Assembly: GCA_001599915.1 (NCBI GenBank)
Contig: BCIG01000013.1
Span: forward strand, 496,001-560,000
Length of the DNA stretch: 64,000 nucleotides
Origin: Symbiotaphrina buchneri
Taxonomy: Eukaryota; Ascomycota; Symbiotaphrinales; Symbiotaphrinaceae
Reading direction: 5' to 3'
Below are positions 36,401 through 48,279 of this stretch, in pieces (position 1 is the first letter of the stretch; each line of letters opens with the position of its first letter). Below the pieces are notes generated by a model, which saw only the letters and a list, made by a program, of their open reading frames with translations, made no database searches and was not told the origin of the DNA. The position numbers and the translations under genes are program-made.

Positions 36401-39400
36401 ACCGAGCAACTACGGCGGAACAACACGGTCGACCTCATCGTGTTAAAACAGATCATCACTTCTATGGCTGGAATCGTTGCCGATACCAATCTAAATGAAG
36501 CCCAAACCCAGGCCATGGCAGGGGGAGGTATTCTTCGCGGTCAAACGTTACTCCAACTGCTCGATAAGCGCCTCGAGCTCAAGGCTACTGCTCGACGACT
36601 GATCAGGGCATTAACTGAGCCAAAGCTTGCCGGACAGCTACTGATATCCATTGCGCAGGAAAGACAAACCTGCATCTTCAGAGTCGATGAAGCAGATGCT
36701 CATCTCAAAGTTTTGGGGAACATTTTCGATGAGATTCACAAAGTCCTCTCACAATACATCGACCTCTTGAGGAGCAACCTCACCGTAAAGGAATTCGATT
36801 CACTTGTGCCTAACGCGGCGAGTTTAATCCTGGATTTCCACATTGATCACAATGTGGCTTTTTGGATAGCCAGACCCAGTATAGCCAGTGCGATGTCCGA
36901 GTACGAGCACAATTCTTCGAAGGCTGCCGCCAAGCAAGTATCGCCAGAAGACCCACTGAATGGCAAGCTGTCTAAAGAGGAAAGCGATGTCGAGATGACA
37001 GACTTGGATTCCAAGCCACCAACCACGGAAGGAACAGATTTGAAGTCAAAGACGGAGTCCACCGAGTCTGCGGGTGATAGCAATGAGTCTTTGGATATCG
37101 TCAGCACCGCCCACGGTAAATTATCGCCGACCCCTGCATCGAATGTCGCAGGACAGGGCGTGAAAGATCCCTGGCACCCAGTACTCAAGAGCTTGATGGA
37201 GGAAATCCGGCCTACGCTGCCGGAAACGACGTGGGCAGTAGTGAGCTTACCATTCTATACCACTTTCTGGCAGTTGTCTTTGTATGACATATTTGTACCC
37301 ACGCAGAGCTATGAGGATGAGATCAACAAGCTCAAGAAGAAGCTTCTCGCTGTGGCCAACGACCGCTCAGATCTCAGCTCCACCGGTCTGCAGCGTAAAG
37401 AAAGGGAAAGAAGATATCTCAATGATCTGCAGGATCGGTTACGCGGTGAACTGAAAGCGCATGTGCAGGCTTTTAGCCAGACCCGAGGTCGGCTACAGAA
37501 AGAGAAGGACCAATGGTTCGGTCAACACTGGGGGAAATGGGATACGCTCAATACGGCCATCATCCAGTATTGCTTGGTCCCTCGTCTGCTTCTTTCACCA
37601 GAAGATGCACTCTTCTGCTTTAAGATGCTGAAATTCCTCCATTCCTCCGGAACGCCTAATTTCCGCACCATGGGCTTGATTGATAACATCTTCCGGGAGA
37701 AGCAGTTGACATCTCTCATATTCATGTGCACCGCTCGCGAGGTTGAAAACCTGGGGAAATTTCTAAACGAACTGCTGCATGACTTGAGTCGCTGGCATGC
37801 AGACAAGGCCGTGTATGAAAAGGAAGCATATGGACCCAAGAAGGACCTAGCAGGCTTTGCGCGAAAGATGAACGTGACCGATAAAGTACCTGAATCGTTC
37901 CTTGATCACGAGGATTTCAGGAGACTCTTATATAAGTGGCATCGAAATCTGAACAGCGCGCTGAAAGCATGTCTTACTGGTGCAGAGTATATGCATATTC
38001 GCAACGCCATAATCGTCCTTAAAAGTGTCCAACAGTACTTCCCCGCGATCAATTGGATCGGACGAGACCAGGTTTCAAGCCTAAAGCAACTGAGTGAGAA
38101 GGAAACCAGAGAGGATCTGAAGCTCGCTGCAACTTCGTTGTTTGGTAATCTGAAGAGACGGGAAAGAAATTGGGTGCTTCCGCAGGCTTTCAACTTGGTA
38201 AGATGCACTGATTCTCGACTTGTGATGTCCATTACAAACCACTAATGTCATTCAGATCGACTCCGGCGCAAAAGAAGCGGGTACCAGCCGCGCCGCATCC
38301 ACTCGGCCTACCACTCCTCAGACTGAAGGGCCCTTACCAAACAAGGAAACTGGGAAGCTCTTGAATGCTCCTGGCACTGGACTGCAACCAAAGACACGCT
38401 CAAAGTAAGTGACATGATGCAACTTCGTCGGCCAATGTTGACATTGGCATAGGGTGAATGGCGCTGTAGACGAACCGGCTGCTGCTAGCAAAATGGAAGT
38501 TGAAGATGGAGAAATAGAGGATGCAAAATCGAACAGCCTGGACCGAAAAGACACAGCAACACCGCAACGTGCAGTCGCGGAAGAACAAAAAGAGGATACG
38601 GTGTCAACGAAGCAAAGTGGGCTTCCCGGCGAGGGCACTCTTCCACTTTCGGCACCAAAGTCGACGTCAGCCCGGGACTCGACTAGCCTTCCCTCAGAGA
38701 AGCCGGGAGACCAACGAGCATCTGTCCGTCCGGATTTGACACAATCGCAGCGCTCCGAGAGAGAGAGACTTCCGCCTAGGCCAGCTGAGGGTCAATCTTC
38801 CCGACAAGAGTATAACCGAAACAGCAGCGGCCAGAAGCAGCTTCCCGATTCACGTCAACATCAATTGCCTAATCGCCCTGACACGCATCTTCCCTCAAGG
38901 CCAGAATTACAGAATCGCCATACCCCAGTACGATCAGGTGACTGGCGTGAAGACCGAGGTAACAGATTTTCTGAAAGAGATCGACTCGATAGAGCCAGGA
39001 ATGATGCACAACGCCAAGGGCCCAGCGACCGTGGAGAGAGGTCCCCATTTCGCGGGACCCACGATCATGCTCCTGAGAAGGGTACCACAGGCTATCGTGA
39101 CAGGGAGGGAAACTGGGATTCTGACCGAAGTGGCCCTCGCACAGGTCATGAAGATCGTCTCCCTCAAGGGCAGTCCTTATTGTCACGAGAATCGAGGCCG
39201 ACATCACGCGAGGATGATTACAGTGAAAGGGACCGACGAACAAGGACTTCTGGCCAAGACATGCTGAGCACTACGAAGTCTCAGGAGCAGCCCGCTATGT
39301 CCGACACGACATTCCGCGCTTCACAGACAGCACCGCCGCAGCATCCAGATAGAGCCGCTCTCATATACGGGAATGAACAGCCTGTGCGGAGCTCCGCCGC

Positions 39401-40883
39401 TGGTGATATGGACCGCCGAGAATCGCAACCATCCGACCGAGCGGAGAGATACCGACGACCTCGCTCCCGTTCTCCCCGACGATCAGATAATAGAAATCTT
39501 CCTGCACCTATTGGTCGATTCGATGACCGTCAGTCGATGACGGATAGATCCATGCCAAGTGAAGTCTCACGGGCCGGTCGCGAAAGATATGACGACAATC
39601 GAACACCAACTGGCCCTCGTATCGATCGGTCTAGTCGGTCAGCTTATGGCGACGGGCCAGAGGGACTTGCTAGATCTAGAGAACTACTTCGAAGGTCTCC
39701 TCCGCCTAGATCATCTCTGGACCCCAATCACGGAAGGTTGACCCAAGACTCCGATAATTACAATCAACAAGATTCAAATTATGGCAGGCTGAATACTGGA
39801 TCAGATATACCGTCAGGCCCTCGAGGGCGGCAGAATCCGGTCAACCCTCGATACCCTGAATCGAGTGCTGCTGGTCCAACACCTGCATTAGAATGTCAAC
39901 CTCCTACAGGTCCTGCGGCTGGCAGGGGTTCAGGCAGATCTACATCTCAGTATGAGCAAGCTCAGCCCGGACCGCTTACACAGGCATCATCAGAAGCAGA
40001 GGACATGGCTGGCATTCATCCAGACCGCCTCAAAGCCTTCCAGCAAGACACTGAGCCCGTGAGTAGAGCCCTGGCGCCTGCGAATGTCCAGCCACTACAG
40101 CACAACCAAGCACAGTCCTCTGTGACCTCAAACCCCCCTGCTGGCCCTCGAGGTCCGTACGGACCACCCAGGGACTTGTCTCCTACGGGCAGGAATCCGC
40201 CTACAGGGCCCTCAGCTACATCAGTGGATAGGGGTCGTGACAAGCGATTTGCTGGCCTGCAAGGCGTCCTACAACAGTCTGATGACCGTCCAACTCGCGG
40301 TGGCGCTATTCGTGGCCGGGGTGGTCGTCCTAGTAATGTCTCCCCGTCTATGCCGACGCCACCGAACTTTCCCGCTCAGGAGGTGATGCGCTCAGACCCG
40401 GCGCTAGGAAGATACGAGCAGTATTCAGGTCGTAGCAGCGGCCCTTCAACTCCACAGACAGATATAGAGCCCAGGCACGAACTTACTAGGGATAGCGAGC
40501 TGCGTTCTAGCCGCTTTCACTCTTCCCGTCATCAAAGCCCAAGCCGTGACAGGGACGGAGGCCGACGCGACGATCACCGGGATGGGCGTGGAAGAGAAGA
40601 GAGATTTGACAGAGGTGCCGGACGACACGGCCGAGATGATACCAGAGATCGGCGGGACAGCAGGTCATTGCGCGACGATTTCGACCGACGCCCTGCGGAC
40701 GATGATGCGTACGTGGGAGATGGCAGAGGCCGGGGACCAGAGCGTAGGGATGATCGAGAGAGGCAAGGGAGGAGGGACGGCGGAGGCAGCGGAGGCAGCG
40801 GCCGAAAGAGGACCCGTGGTGGCGAGGAGGTGCCTGGAGACCGGGGGCAGTATGACACCAAGCGGCCTAGGAGAGCTGTTTGA
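33470..40883 (+). CDS. tho2: THO complex subunit 2
   Basis: This is the largest scaffold subunit of the nuclear THO/TREX complex, which couples transcription to mRNA packaging and export and limits R-loops. Exons are 33470-38197, 38256-38404 and 38453-40883, giving 2435 aa, a usual size for filamentous-fungal Tho2. The start MGPKRKRGDRNW is chosen over an in-frame ATG 18 bp upstream because basic GPKRKRG starts are typical. An RGG box (GRGRGGRRGNRGGGRGG) lies near residue 50. The helical Tho2 body then runs to about residue 1600, with LIYRQSNYNLLREETEGFAK, KIYFAGLESVDDQSTSEYRF and YWQDWSDCIPVCQSVDD-like segments and DPWHPVLKSLMEEIRP. The last 800 residues are disordered and rich in Arg, Asp, Ser and Pro (RDRRDSRSLRDDFDRRP), suited to RNA contact. 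It ends KRTRGGEEVPGDRG and TKRPRRAV. Confidence 0.93.
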
Positions 40884-41203
40884 GGGTCATGAAGCACCGT
40901 TCAGGCCATCCCGGCGTCTTGCAGCGTGGATTTCGAGTTCGAATCCGTATGGGTATTTACATGCATTGCCTGGAGTCTAAAGATGACAGGTGGGTTTTCA
41001 GTGCATGTTCTCGTTTATTAGTCACATAGGCTCTGTGACTCTTCTAGAACCGTTGGGGATTGTCATGCGCAGCTGGAGGCAATTGAATAGGGCACTGCAA
41101 TTTCCACTGTGGGGATCGAGACCTCATAGAAAGAAATGTATTTATCTGCAAGTAACTAACTAAACGCTTTACTCGTCATTACCAATTGCCGTTATACGCC
41201 ACT
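40884..41203. terminator. Convergent 3' region of THO2 and F-box-like gene
   Basis: THO2 (+) and the next gene (-) converge here with 320 bp between stop codons. The region must hold both polyadenylation sites; ATTAGTCAC and AATGTATTTATC words suggest them but no signal is certain. Confidence 0.35.
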
Positions 41204-42310
41204 CTAGACAGCCCAGTAAACATCCAAGTTGGCTTTCTGAACATGGTTCGTCCACGCAGGGAATCTAGCCCTGGCCCATAGACTCACACAATCACCAACA
41301 GCTAGACTGCGTACGAAGTCCCCGGTCATGGTGGAGCTGCCTTTGCCCTCCTGTCGAAGCTGTTCGCCCTCGAGTGAACTCGGATCAATGTCATCCGTGT
41401 AAGTCCAAATGATGGTGTGATGGGTAGTCTCTCTAACAGCATGGCGGTTGAGTTGTAAGCAATCACTTTGTGGGAGGAAAGGGTGCATCTCCTGACCGGG
41501 GAGGAGTTTGTCACGGAGACTGATCTGCACATTGGGAATTTTCTTCAAGTCTTGCTGAAAGCTAAATTCGGATATCCACGGTACGATTATCTTCTCCGGA
41601 GATGTTTCCAGGGTCGCGGGGAGGGATTCTTCGCCGCTGGTAGTCTCAGTCTCAGATACATGCGAAGCAAGACTGATGCTTTCGATGCGCGCATCGAGCC
41701 ATGTGTAAGAACCATTGTACGAGCCCTTGCTAGGATTGTTCGACCAACCCTGATCATGGCTCCAGATGTTAAACACTATCTTCCGGCAAGGATGTTGTCC
41801 ACGCGGAGGCAGCCAGTTGATGTTTTCGCTGTTGCCCGAGCTCCCTTGAGCCGCAGACCATCCAAATTGGTGTTTCAGGCCAAAGAACAATTTGTTCACA
41901 ACAAATGATAACCGTTCTAAGTTCCAACCCCCAGATGGGGGCCCGGATGGAGGTTCGGATGCGAGTCCGGCTGGGGTTTCGGGTGAGGATTCGCCAGCAA
42001 GCCTCAGGCCTAGGGGCGGACTGCGCAAGCAAAACACATTCTCTCTGGCGGAACCTCTTGCAGAGATTGGAGACGGCAGGCTCACGGAAGAATGGGCCCA
42101 GTATTGGGCGCAATCTAGAATCATGTCGACCAGTTCAAGCGGGAGACCGATGTGATGCAAGGGATTGCACAGCAGGCTCCTCACGGTCTGGATGTCCGCA
42201 ATCGTAGGTTGATATGAATCGGTCGCGGCTTGAGATCGTGCAGTCGAGCGGGCCATCGAGGATACAGACCTCGCCTCGGCGGCCTGTGAGGACAACGAGA
42301 TATCATCCAT
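41204..42310 (-). CDS. F-box-like hypothetical protein, 368 aa
   Basis: This is a single-exon minus-strand frame. A Ser/Ala-rich N-terminus is followed by GLPLELVDMILDCAQYW at about residues 55-71, which resembles the first helix of an F-box (LPxEL...IL). The F-box would link the protein to Skp1 in an SCF ubiquitin ligase if functional, but the remainder of the box is not clear. The C-terminal 200 residues look folded: RKIVFNIWSHDQGWSNNPS, SYTWLDARIE, ISLRDKLLPG, HTIIWTYTDDID and a closing FVRSLAVGDCVSLWARARFP with AWTNHVQKANLDVYWAV. This C-terminal pattern occurs in other fungal proteins of unknown function, to my knowledge. No membrane segment or signal peptide is present. Real gene likely; role unknown. 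Confidence 0.82.
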   Translation of the reverse strand: MDDISLSSQAAEARSVSSMARSTARSQAATDSYQPTIADIQTVRSLLCNPLHHIGLPLELVDMILDCAQYWAHSSVSLPSPISARGSARENVFCLRSPPLGLRLAGESSPETPAGLASEPPSGPPSGGWNLERLSFVVNKLFFGLKHQFGWSAAQGSSGNSENINWLPPRGQHPCRKIVFNIWSHDQGWSNNPSKGSYNGSYTWLDARIESISLASHVSETETTSGEESLPATLETSPEKIIVPWISEFSFQQDLKKIPNVQISLRDKLLPGQEMHPFLPQSDCLQLNRHAVRETTHHTIIWTYTDDIDPSSLEGEQLRQEGKGSSTMTGDFVRSLAVGDCVSLWARARFPAWTNHVQKANLDVYWAV

Positions 42311-43272
42311 GTCCTATGCGCTCTATAACCCCAAGATGCAAGACTTCTCGTACAAGTCACGAAGCTCGCACGAAGACGATGAATCGAGAGCCGGGTTTGA
42401 GACCCGTTGAATTGCGACTGCTTTTCGTTGTGGCTAGCTAGACGAATTCATTGGGGTCTCGTAGATTGCGAGTTGCCGTCCGCATGTACAATCAGATGCT
42501 CGATCATTAGGCATGAAGGGAAGGTGGTGTTGTGGTTGGCGTGATATTCAATGATTGCTTTGTGCTTATCGCCTTCCTCGCCTTCTACCGGTACTAACCG
42601 AGCGACGTCATGCGCCGGGGCGCTCTGTGCAGTACCCGGTACATCTGTGATCTTGGTCCCCCTCACTAAAGGGAAGGTACCTTTACTGTACCCTTGTACA
42701 TAACAGTGCCCAAAACCTTCGTCCTTCGTAGTATGGTATGTATCGAGTGCCAGCCACGGCAGCAGTGATCTGACATTTTGCCTTGCTCTATGTACAGCAA
42801 CGACCTTATTTAAGGCATCTAATACTGTACACCGTAAGGATATGAATGTGGACGCCATAGAATCATGGCAAGGAGCATGATGAAGGCCGTTTCCCTCCTT
42901 CTGGTCTACAGCGGCCCTCGAAACCCAAGTTAGGCGGGAGGTGGGGGTAAGCTGGTCGCTGCGACATGGCCGCAGTCCAGCAACGCAGCTGTCAGGGCTG
43001 CACCCGTCCAGTTGCACTCAGCCAGCGCAATGCCATGCCCAGTGATTTAGATCCAAGCCAGTCTCGTCAACCCGCTTCCGCGTGGGTCGAAACTTATCAC
43101 CGTCCTCGAAGCTGCGACCGACGACCAAGGCGGCAATGAGACACTCAGATTGCGAACGGTAACCAGACCATCTGTGCAGTTCGTCCCAGACTAGGAGCGC
43201 GATTCAGGGAACGAGCAATGTCCACGGTGGGTGATTGAACAAGCCAACGTGATCCATGACCGTCGGTTCTTC
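42311..43272. other. Spacer between F-box-like gene and serine acetyltransferase gene
   Basis: This 962-bp region holds one 189-codon minus-strand open frame (42448-43017) with no recognisable content. It overlaps GGTACC-type words (GGTACCTTTACTGTACCC near 42676), so it is probably chance. No other gene was seen. Confidence 0.45.
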
Positions 43273-44963
43273 TCAGCCAAGGAACGTACGGAGGTTACCA
43301 CCGATATTCTCGAGATCGAGAAGGAATGTATCATGTCCAAAAAGGCTGAGGTCTTCTCCGAGTTCCACGTGCTGCACAGATCTGCTTCCGGCCGCCCTCA
43401 ATGTCTCCGCGATCTCTCGCTGTTGCCAAGCGGGGAAAAGTATGTCACTGGCCACACCCATCACCAAAATAGGATGGTCCCGTAGTGATCTGAGCCCTTC
43501 CACTAACGCTTTAGGTGGCCCAGACCCGAGTTTCGGACCAGATTCAGCGACTGTTGCTTCACTCGAAGCTTGTTCTTCATAAGGCTTGTCGGGAAGCGTC
43601 AAATTACACTGATTCACCGATGCTTCTTGCATATTGTTGGAGATGTTATGTTCGTTCTGCTTCCGGCGTCGTGCCATAGCCGACTGGTGATCGTTGCTGA
43701 GATCGAAGAGATCCATGGCTTTGCTGACGTATAGCAGACTGTTCGCATCATACTCCAAGCTAAATTTTTCCCCTGCGTGATCAAGGTACGTCTCAATCAG
43801 AAAATCCGGGCAGAGTGCAGGCGGACGACTTGGATCCGCCCTTCGCCTGCCAAATCGTTGTTCCCATTCCGGGCCACTGCGGTAGGTGACTGTAGCTATC
43901 TCCCGTGCAAGCTTCATCCCAGCATGTGGAGGGATGCCGTTATAGTAATATCCGCGAGCCCAGTTAGGATCCATCATTAATACTGAAACCCGAAGTCAAC
44001 TTCCTTAAGTCGTCACGCGAACAAAGCAGGGAACTCAGGCTCACCTTGACGTTGGGTATGCCTCATGGCAATGCTGTATGGGTGACTACGGGCACACCCT
44101 GAGATGCTGGCTATCTTTCCCACTCGTTCCGGGAATAGTACCCCTGCCGCCAGACTCTGCATCCCACCCATACTTGATCCAACGCTCGCATATAATTTCT
44201 GTATTCCAAAGGCGTCAATGAGCCTGAACTGAGCTCGGACCATATCCTCCATCGTCACAATCGGAAACCGAGTAGCATATCGCTGTCCGTCGGCGGGGTC
44301 GATGGAGGACGGACCGGTGGACCCGAAACAAGAGCCGATGACGTTGGTGCAAATGACAAAGTACTTGCTCGTATCCAAAACACGTCCAGGACCTATGAAC
44401 TTCTCCCACCAGCCGGGTTTGGGATTCGCCTCGGTGCTGTGGGCGTGACTTGATGCTGAGAGACCAGTGTGAAGCAGGATAGCATTACTCTTAGCCTCGT
44501 TCAATTGTCCCCATGTTTCGTAGGCGATATTGAATTCAGGCAGGATTCCGCCCCAGTCGAGTAGTAACGGCTGTCGGGAGTAGAAGTTCAGATGCTGTCC
44601 GCTGGTATAGCTGGGCTCGGGCCCCGAAGCAAGTGAGCGCGAGGAAAGCTTCGCAGATTTGCTCTCGAGAGCTTCGAGACAGGGGAAGGACATAGCAGGA
44701 TTTGAGGCAGCATCAGATTTGGAATCTGATCTGGAATCTTGAGCGGCGGCGGCTTGAGTTTTCTGCGGCTTCGTCGTGTGAAGACCACGGGCTGCAGTTT
44801 CTGGTTGCCATTTCGACCGGTACAGTCGTATGCAGGAGGGTGGACGGCGAACGCCCAGTTGTCCGGGAACGATGCTGCTGTCAATAGCCTTGATTGCTCT
44901 CGACACGCTCAAGTGTCCACCGCGCGAGAAAGGCATGGCGAACCTCGAGACCCCAGACCGCAA
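43273..44963 (-). CDS. cysA: Serine O-acetyltransferase of the MetX family (CysA-type)
   Basis: This alpha/beta-hydrolase-fold acetyltransferase makes O-acetylserine for cysteine synthesis in filamentous fungi; Aspergillus CysA is the named model. It is homologous to homoserine acetyltransferases, not to bacterial CysE. Exons on the minus strand are 44963-44045 and 43982-43273, giving 542 aa. The N-terminal 70 residues are Arg/Ser-rich with [20 protein letters not shown], a mitochondrial presequence-like feature. Family motifs are [75 protein letters not shown] and the nucleophile elbow GSSMGGMQ (Ser264). [27 protein letters not shown], the acid in [10 protein letters not shown] and FGHDTFLLD follow. 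The [16 protein letters not shown] stretch and GSSMGG fit the serine branch. It diverges from och1. A MetX-family homoserine enzyme lies at 9.2-11.0 kb. Confidence 0.88.
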
Positions 44964-46406
44964 CGACTGACGATTGCAGTTATAATTGCCTCTATGAATT
45001 ATGCTGGGTCTGGACGTTGAAATGACTTCCCCTCCTCTTGACTCTGATTACGGAGATACTTTGCCCAAGATGTCATCTCGAGATTTTGTAAGCTTTGACG
45101 TACAAACCTTAGGTACTTTCTTCGAAGCAGTCAATAGTACCAGATAGTCAGAGGTCCTTTCATTAAAGCTGGCAGAAAGACGGAGCACATGAGAGGAGCA
45201 AGTAGCGTCATTACTAGTGGGAGCAATCCACTAGTCTACCAAACGAACACTTAGCGGGTCCTTCCGTTGCAATCACGCAAGAACGCGTGATCTTGGATCG
45301 GTGATGGGGGACAAGCTCATGATAAGATAAGATGTGAGCGCGTTTCTCTTTTTTGAAGGCACACGAGAATGGGAACCCTCGGTGTCCTAGCTAATAGGTC
45401 CGAAGCAGAGCTACCGCCTACTACTTGAAAAGGACCTTGCTCTCATCTCCATGATACATACCTTGTATATATATATTATTATTATCATTATTATTGTTAT
45501 CGTCCCTTGACTACGTCGCCTCTGCAGTTTACACGGAATTTCCCGGGATAGCGGTCAGAGCAGGACAGGAATGAAGGCTTGATTGCGAGTCAACAGAGCA
45601 CAGAGACCATGCTTCGAGACTAGCGAGTGGATCCTACTGTAACAGAAAGCCGAAAATGATTGATGATGATCGTCTTGCTCAAGGCGAGAAGGATAACGCA
45701 AGGTAAGATAACCGACGAGAAGAATGTACTGTATTGAATATGCTTAAGTATTACTTAAGTACTGTACACTTCCTACTTCCTTGCATCGTGCGGTCGTTAC
45801 TGCCTGTGTTCATGGAACACTTCTGAATCCCTTTGTCCCTGTCGCCTACCTTATATAAGTGGAATCCCGAGCCGCGTACGCGTAGGGCAAAGCGCAGGTG
45901 GGCAAAGGTCGACGAACGGCGTGGGTCGATTATTTATTATTCCCTTCCGTCGGGTTCATCGGGTCGTAGGCCAAGCTTTCCACCTTGATGGGCGGCGTCT
46001 GCTACTAGCCTGATCCTGCTCCTGCACCTGCACCCGCACCCGCACCCGGTGCCACACTAGGTACGCTACATGTATTCGTACTTGTACCTCCAAAATACAC
46101 CAACTGATCGCCTACGTTTTCCCACTCCTTCCCCTTTCAGGCGAACTGGTGCTTGTACACGTACTTTTTTTTTGTACGAGGGCTCAACAAGTCCAAAATT
46201 CAAAATCCCCCCCCTTCCATCGAGCCATCAACGTCGGATGACACTCATACGCCCGACCTGTCGTGCAAAATCTTGACATTGTCAGTCGCCAATCGGGACT
46301 CGTCATTCAATATTGATCGATTGCTACTTTGTCTGCGCGGGCATTTGCTCGCTGTCGCTCGTTATCCGTTTGCTCGCAAGCTCTCACCCGCTCGCCATCG
46401 CCGATC
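44964..46406. promoter_or_regulatory. Divergent cysA/och1 promoter region with TTA microsatellite
   Basis: This 1.44-kb spacer lies between divergent genes. A (TA)n-(TTA)n tract lies at about 45465-45500. A CACCTGCACCCGCAC repeat (hexanucleotide CACCCG/CACCTG) lies at about 46022-46050. Runs of T and C occur near 46165 and 46206. The och1 side is CT-rich and ends with several small upstream ATGs before the och1 start. Confidence 0.5.
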
Positions 46407-47610
46407 ATGCTGAGCTTCCGCCGCGCTGTATACGTAGCGATAGCGATCGTGACCGTCATCTTTCTCTTCCGCTCGAGTCATTCGTCGTCACCAACAGTGC
46501 CCGCCCTCAGTGATGACCCAGTCATAATCGAGAAGGCGGACGTGGCTGCGACCGTGAAGGAGCAACCTGTTGGCTCGTCTTCCTATGTACCTACGACGTC
46601 CTGGAGACCGAGTGGTCTTCCGGCTCAGCAGGCACCTGCGGCAAAAAAGAATAGTGCAACACAACAGACCATTGCTGAACTCAAAAAGAAGCCTTTAAGG
46701 GAACAGCTGGCTTATCAGTTTCCATATGATGTTGAAAGCAAGTTCCCTGCGTACATTTGGCAGACGTGGAAATATACCCCTGCTTCAGGGGAGTTCGAGG
46801 AGGATTTCCGCCCTGCCGAAGCCAGTTGGAGCGAACTCCACCCCGGGTTTGTACATGAAGTTATCACGGATCAGTTGGCCGAGCACCTCATTCGGCACCT
46901 CTACGCCGCAGTGCCAGCGGTCGTTGAAGCTTACGATTCTCTACCGCTTCCAATCTTGAAGGCGGACTTCTTCAGATATCTGATTTTGTTGGCAAGGGGA
47001 GGGATTTACTCCGACATTGATACAGTCGCCCTCAAATCAGCTGTGCGCTGGATCCCTGAAGAGGTCCCTAAATCGACAATTGGGTTGATTGTTGGGATCG
47101 AGGCGGATCCAGATCGCCCCGATTGGGCCCAGTGGTATTCGAGGCGCATCCAGTTCTGTCAATGGACCATACAAGCCAAGCCGGGCCACCCCGTCCTTCG
47201 AGACGTGGTTGCTACCATCACGGAAGAAACGCTCAAGGCGAAGAAGGCCGGTACGCTGGGAAAGCATGAGAAGAGCATTGTTGAGTTCACGGGGCCGGCC
47301 ATTTGGACAGACAAGATCTTCGAGTTCTTCAACAATCCTGAGTATTTTGATATGAGCACCAGCAAGGGCAATATAACTTGGAAAGATTTCACTGGTATAA
47401 CGGAGGCTAAGAAGGTTGGTGATGTGGTTGTTCTTCCTATCACAAGTTTCAGCCCTGGCGTACAACAAATGGGCGCGGAAGAACCAGACCATCCCATGGC
47501 TTTCGTTCAGCATAATTTCAAGGGTGAGTCTATGTTGCGATTCCGTTCGAGAATTCATGTTAATACGACTCTCAGGTACTTGGAAACCGGAGAATGAGAG
47601 AATGCAATAA
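46407..47610 (+). CDS. och1: Alpha-1,6-mannosyltransferase Och1 (GT32)
   Basis: This type II Golgi membrane enzyme starts the outer mannan chain on N-glycans using GDP-mannose. Exons are 46407-47523 and 47576-47610, giving 383 aa. MLSFRRAVYVAIAIVTVIFLF is a short cytosolic tail and signal anchor; the following stem is Ser/Pro-rich. The catalytic domain reads FPAYIWQTWKYTP, LPLPILKADFFRYLILLARGG and IYSDIDTV, where Asp203 and Asp205 form the DxD metal/nucleotide motif. DWAQWYSRRIQFCQWTIQAK, GHPVLRDVV, TGPAIWTDKIFEFF and VQHNFKGTWKPENERMQ complete the Och1 pattern. The longer in-frame start at 46329 would put 26 residues before the anchor and is unlikely. It is one of several Och1 paralogs usual in filamentous fungi, so which member it is remains open. 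Confidence 0.9.
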
Positions 47611-48279
47611 GTCTAGCGGGATATTTCAGGACTCATGCCGTCTTTATATTTGTATCATATGTTTCGCATGCATCGGAGTCGTGCGCACAAACGGATAGAT
47701 AATCTGGTTTCTTCAGTCTTTCAGGCTTACCGATGTTTGGTTCATCCATTTTGGTGGAGCACTACAGGGCGTTCTCAAGGATGCTGGAGGTTTGGACAGA
47801 ATATGTAATCTTGAGATTCGATGGGTTCAAGGGATAGGTCTACCTTGGTTGACCTCATTGCGTCGCGAAGATCCATCTATTAACTATACGATGGATTTGG
47901 TGAGAATCGAGCATTATGTTAATTTGCGCCCTACCGCATGTTTCGGTTTCTGTATATGCCCTCAGGTGACGTTGATAGCTGGCCTGACCACGTCGTCAGC
48001 TGTATATGCCAATGCCTGTAGTAGTATGTCAATCTTCGGTTTGCTCATGTCAATAAGGCCGTGCTAGTCCTGCGGTCAATGAGCGATCTCCAAAGGGCTG
48101 GAGTAGTGGGTTCGTTTCTTGGAGAAGGTGAAATTTCTAGCTGTCTCAAAAATGACCCCTTTTTCTCCGCCAACAGAGATGGGCTTGGCGCAACATCCTG
48201 ACCTTAAGGTACCTTACCGACCTCCCTCGCTGCACTGCCGCCAGCCAGCATTCCTACAGCACCGAAGCAAACACTGAGG
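47611..48279. other. Spacer between och1 and spermidine-synthase-like gene
   Basis: This 669-bp region contains an AAGGTACCTTACCG word at about 48206-48220 just upstream of the next gene. Small open frames show nothing recognisable. Confidence 0.4.

Noticed and set aside
40930-40960. GAGTTCGAATCC resembling a tRNA B box
   Set aside because: No matching A box, acceptor stem or cloverleaf could be built around it.
42448-43017. 189-codon minus-strand open frame between the F-box-like gene and cysA
   Set aside because: No recognisable motif, odd composition, and overlap with GGTACC-type spacer words; treated as chance.
47037-47558. 173-codon minus-strand frame within och1
   Set aside because: Shadow of the GT32 catalytic domain.
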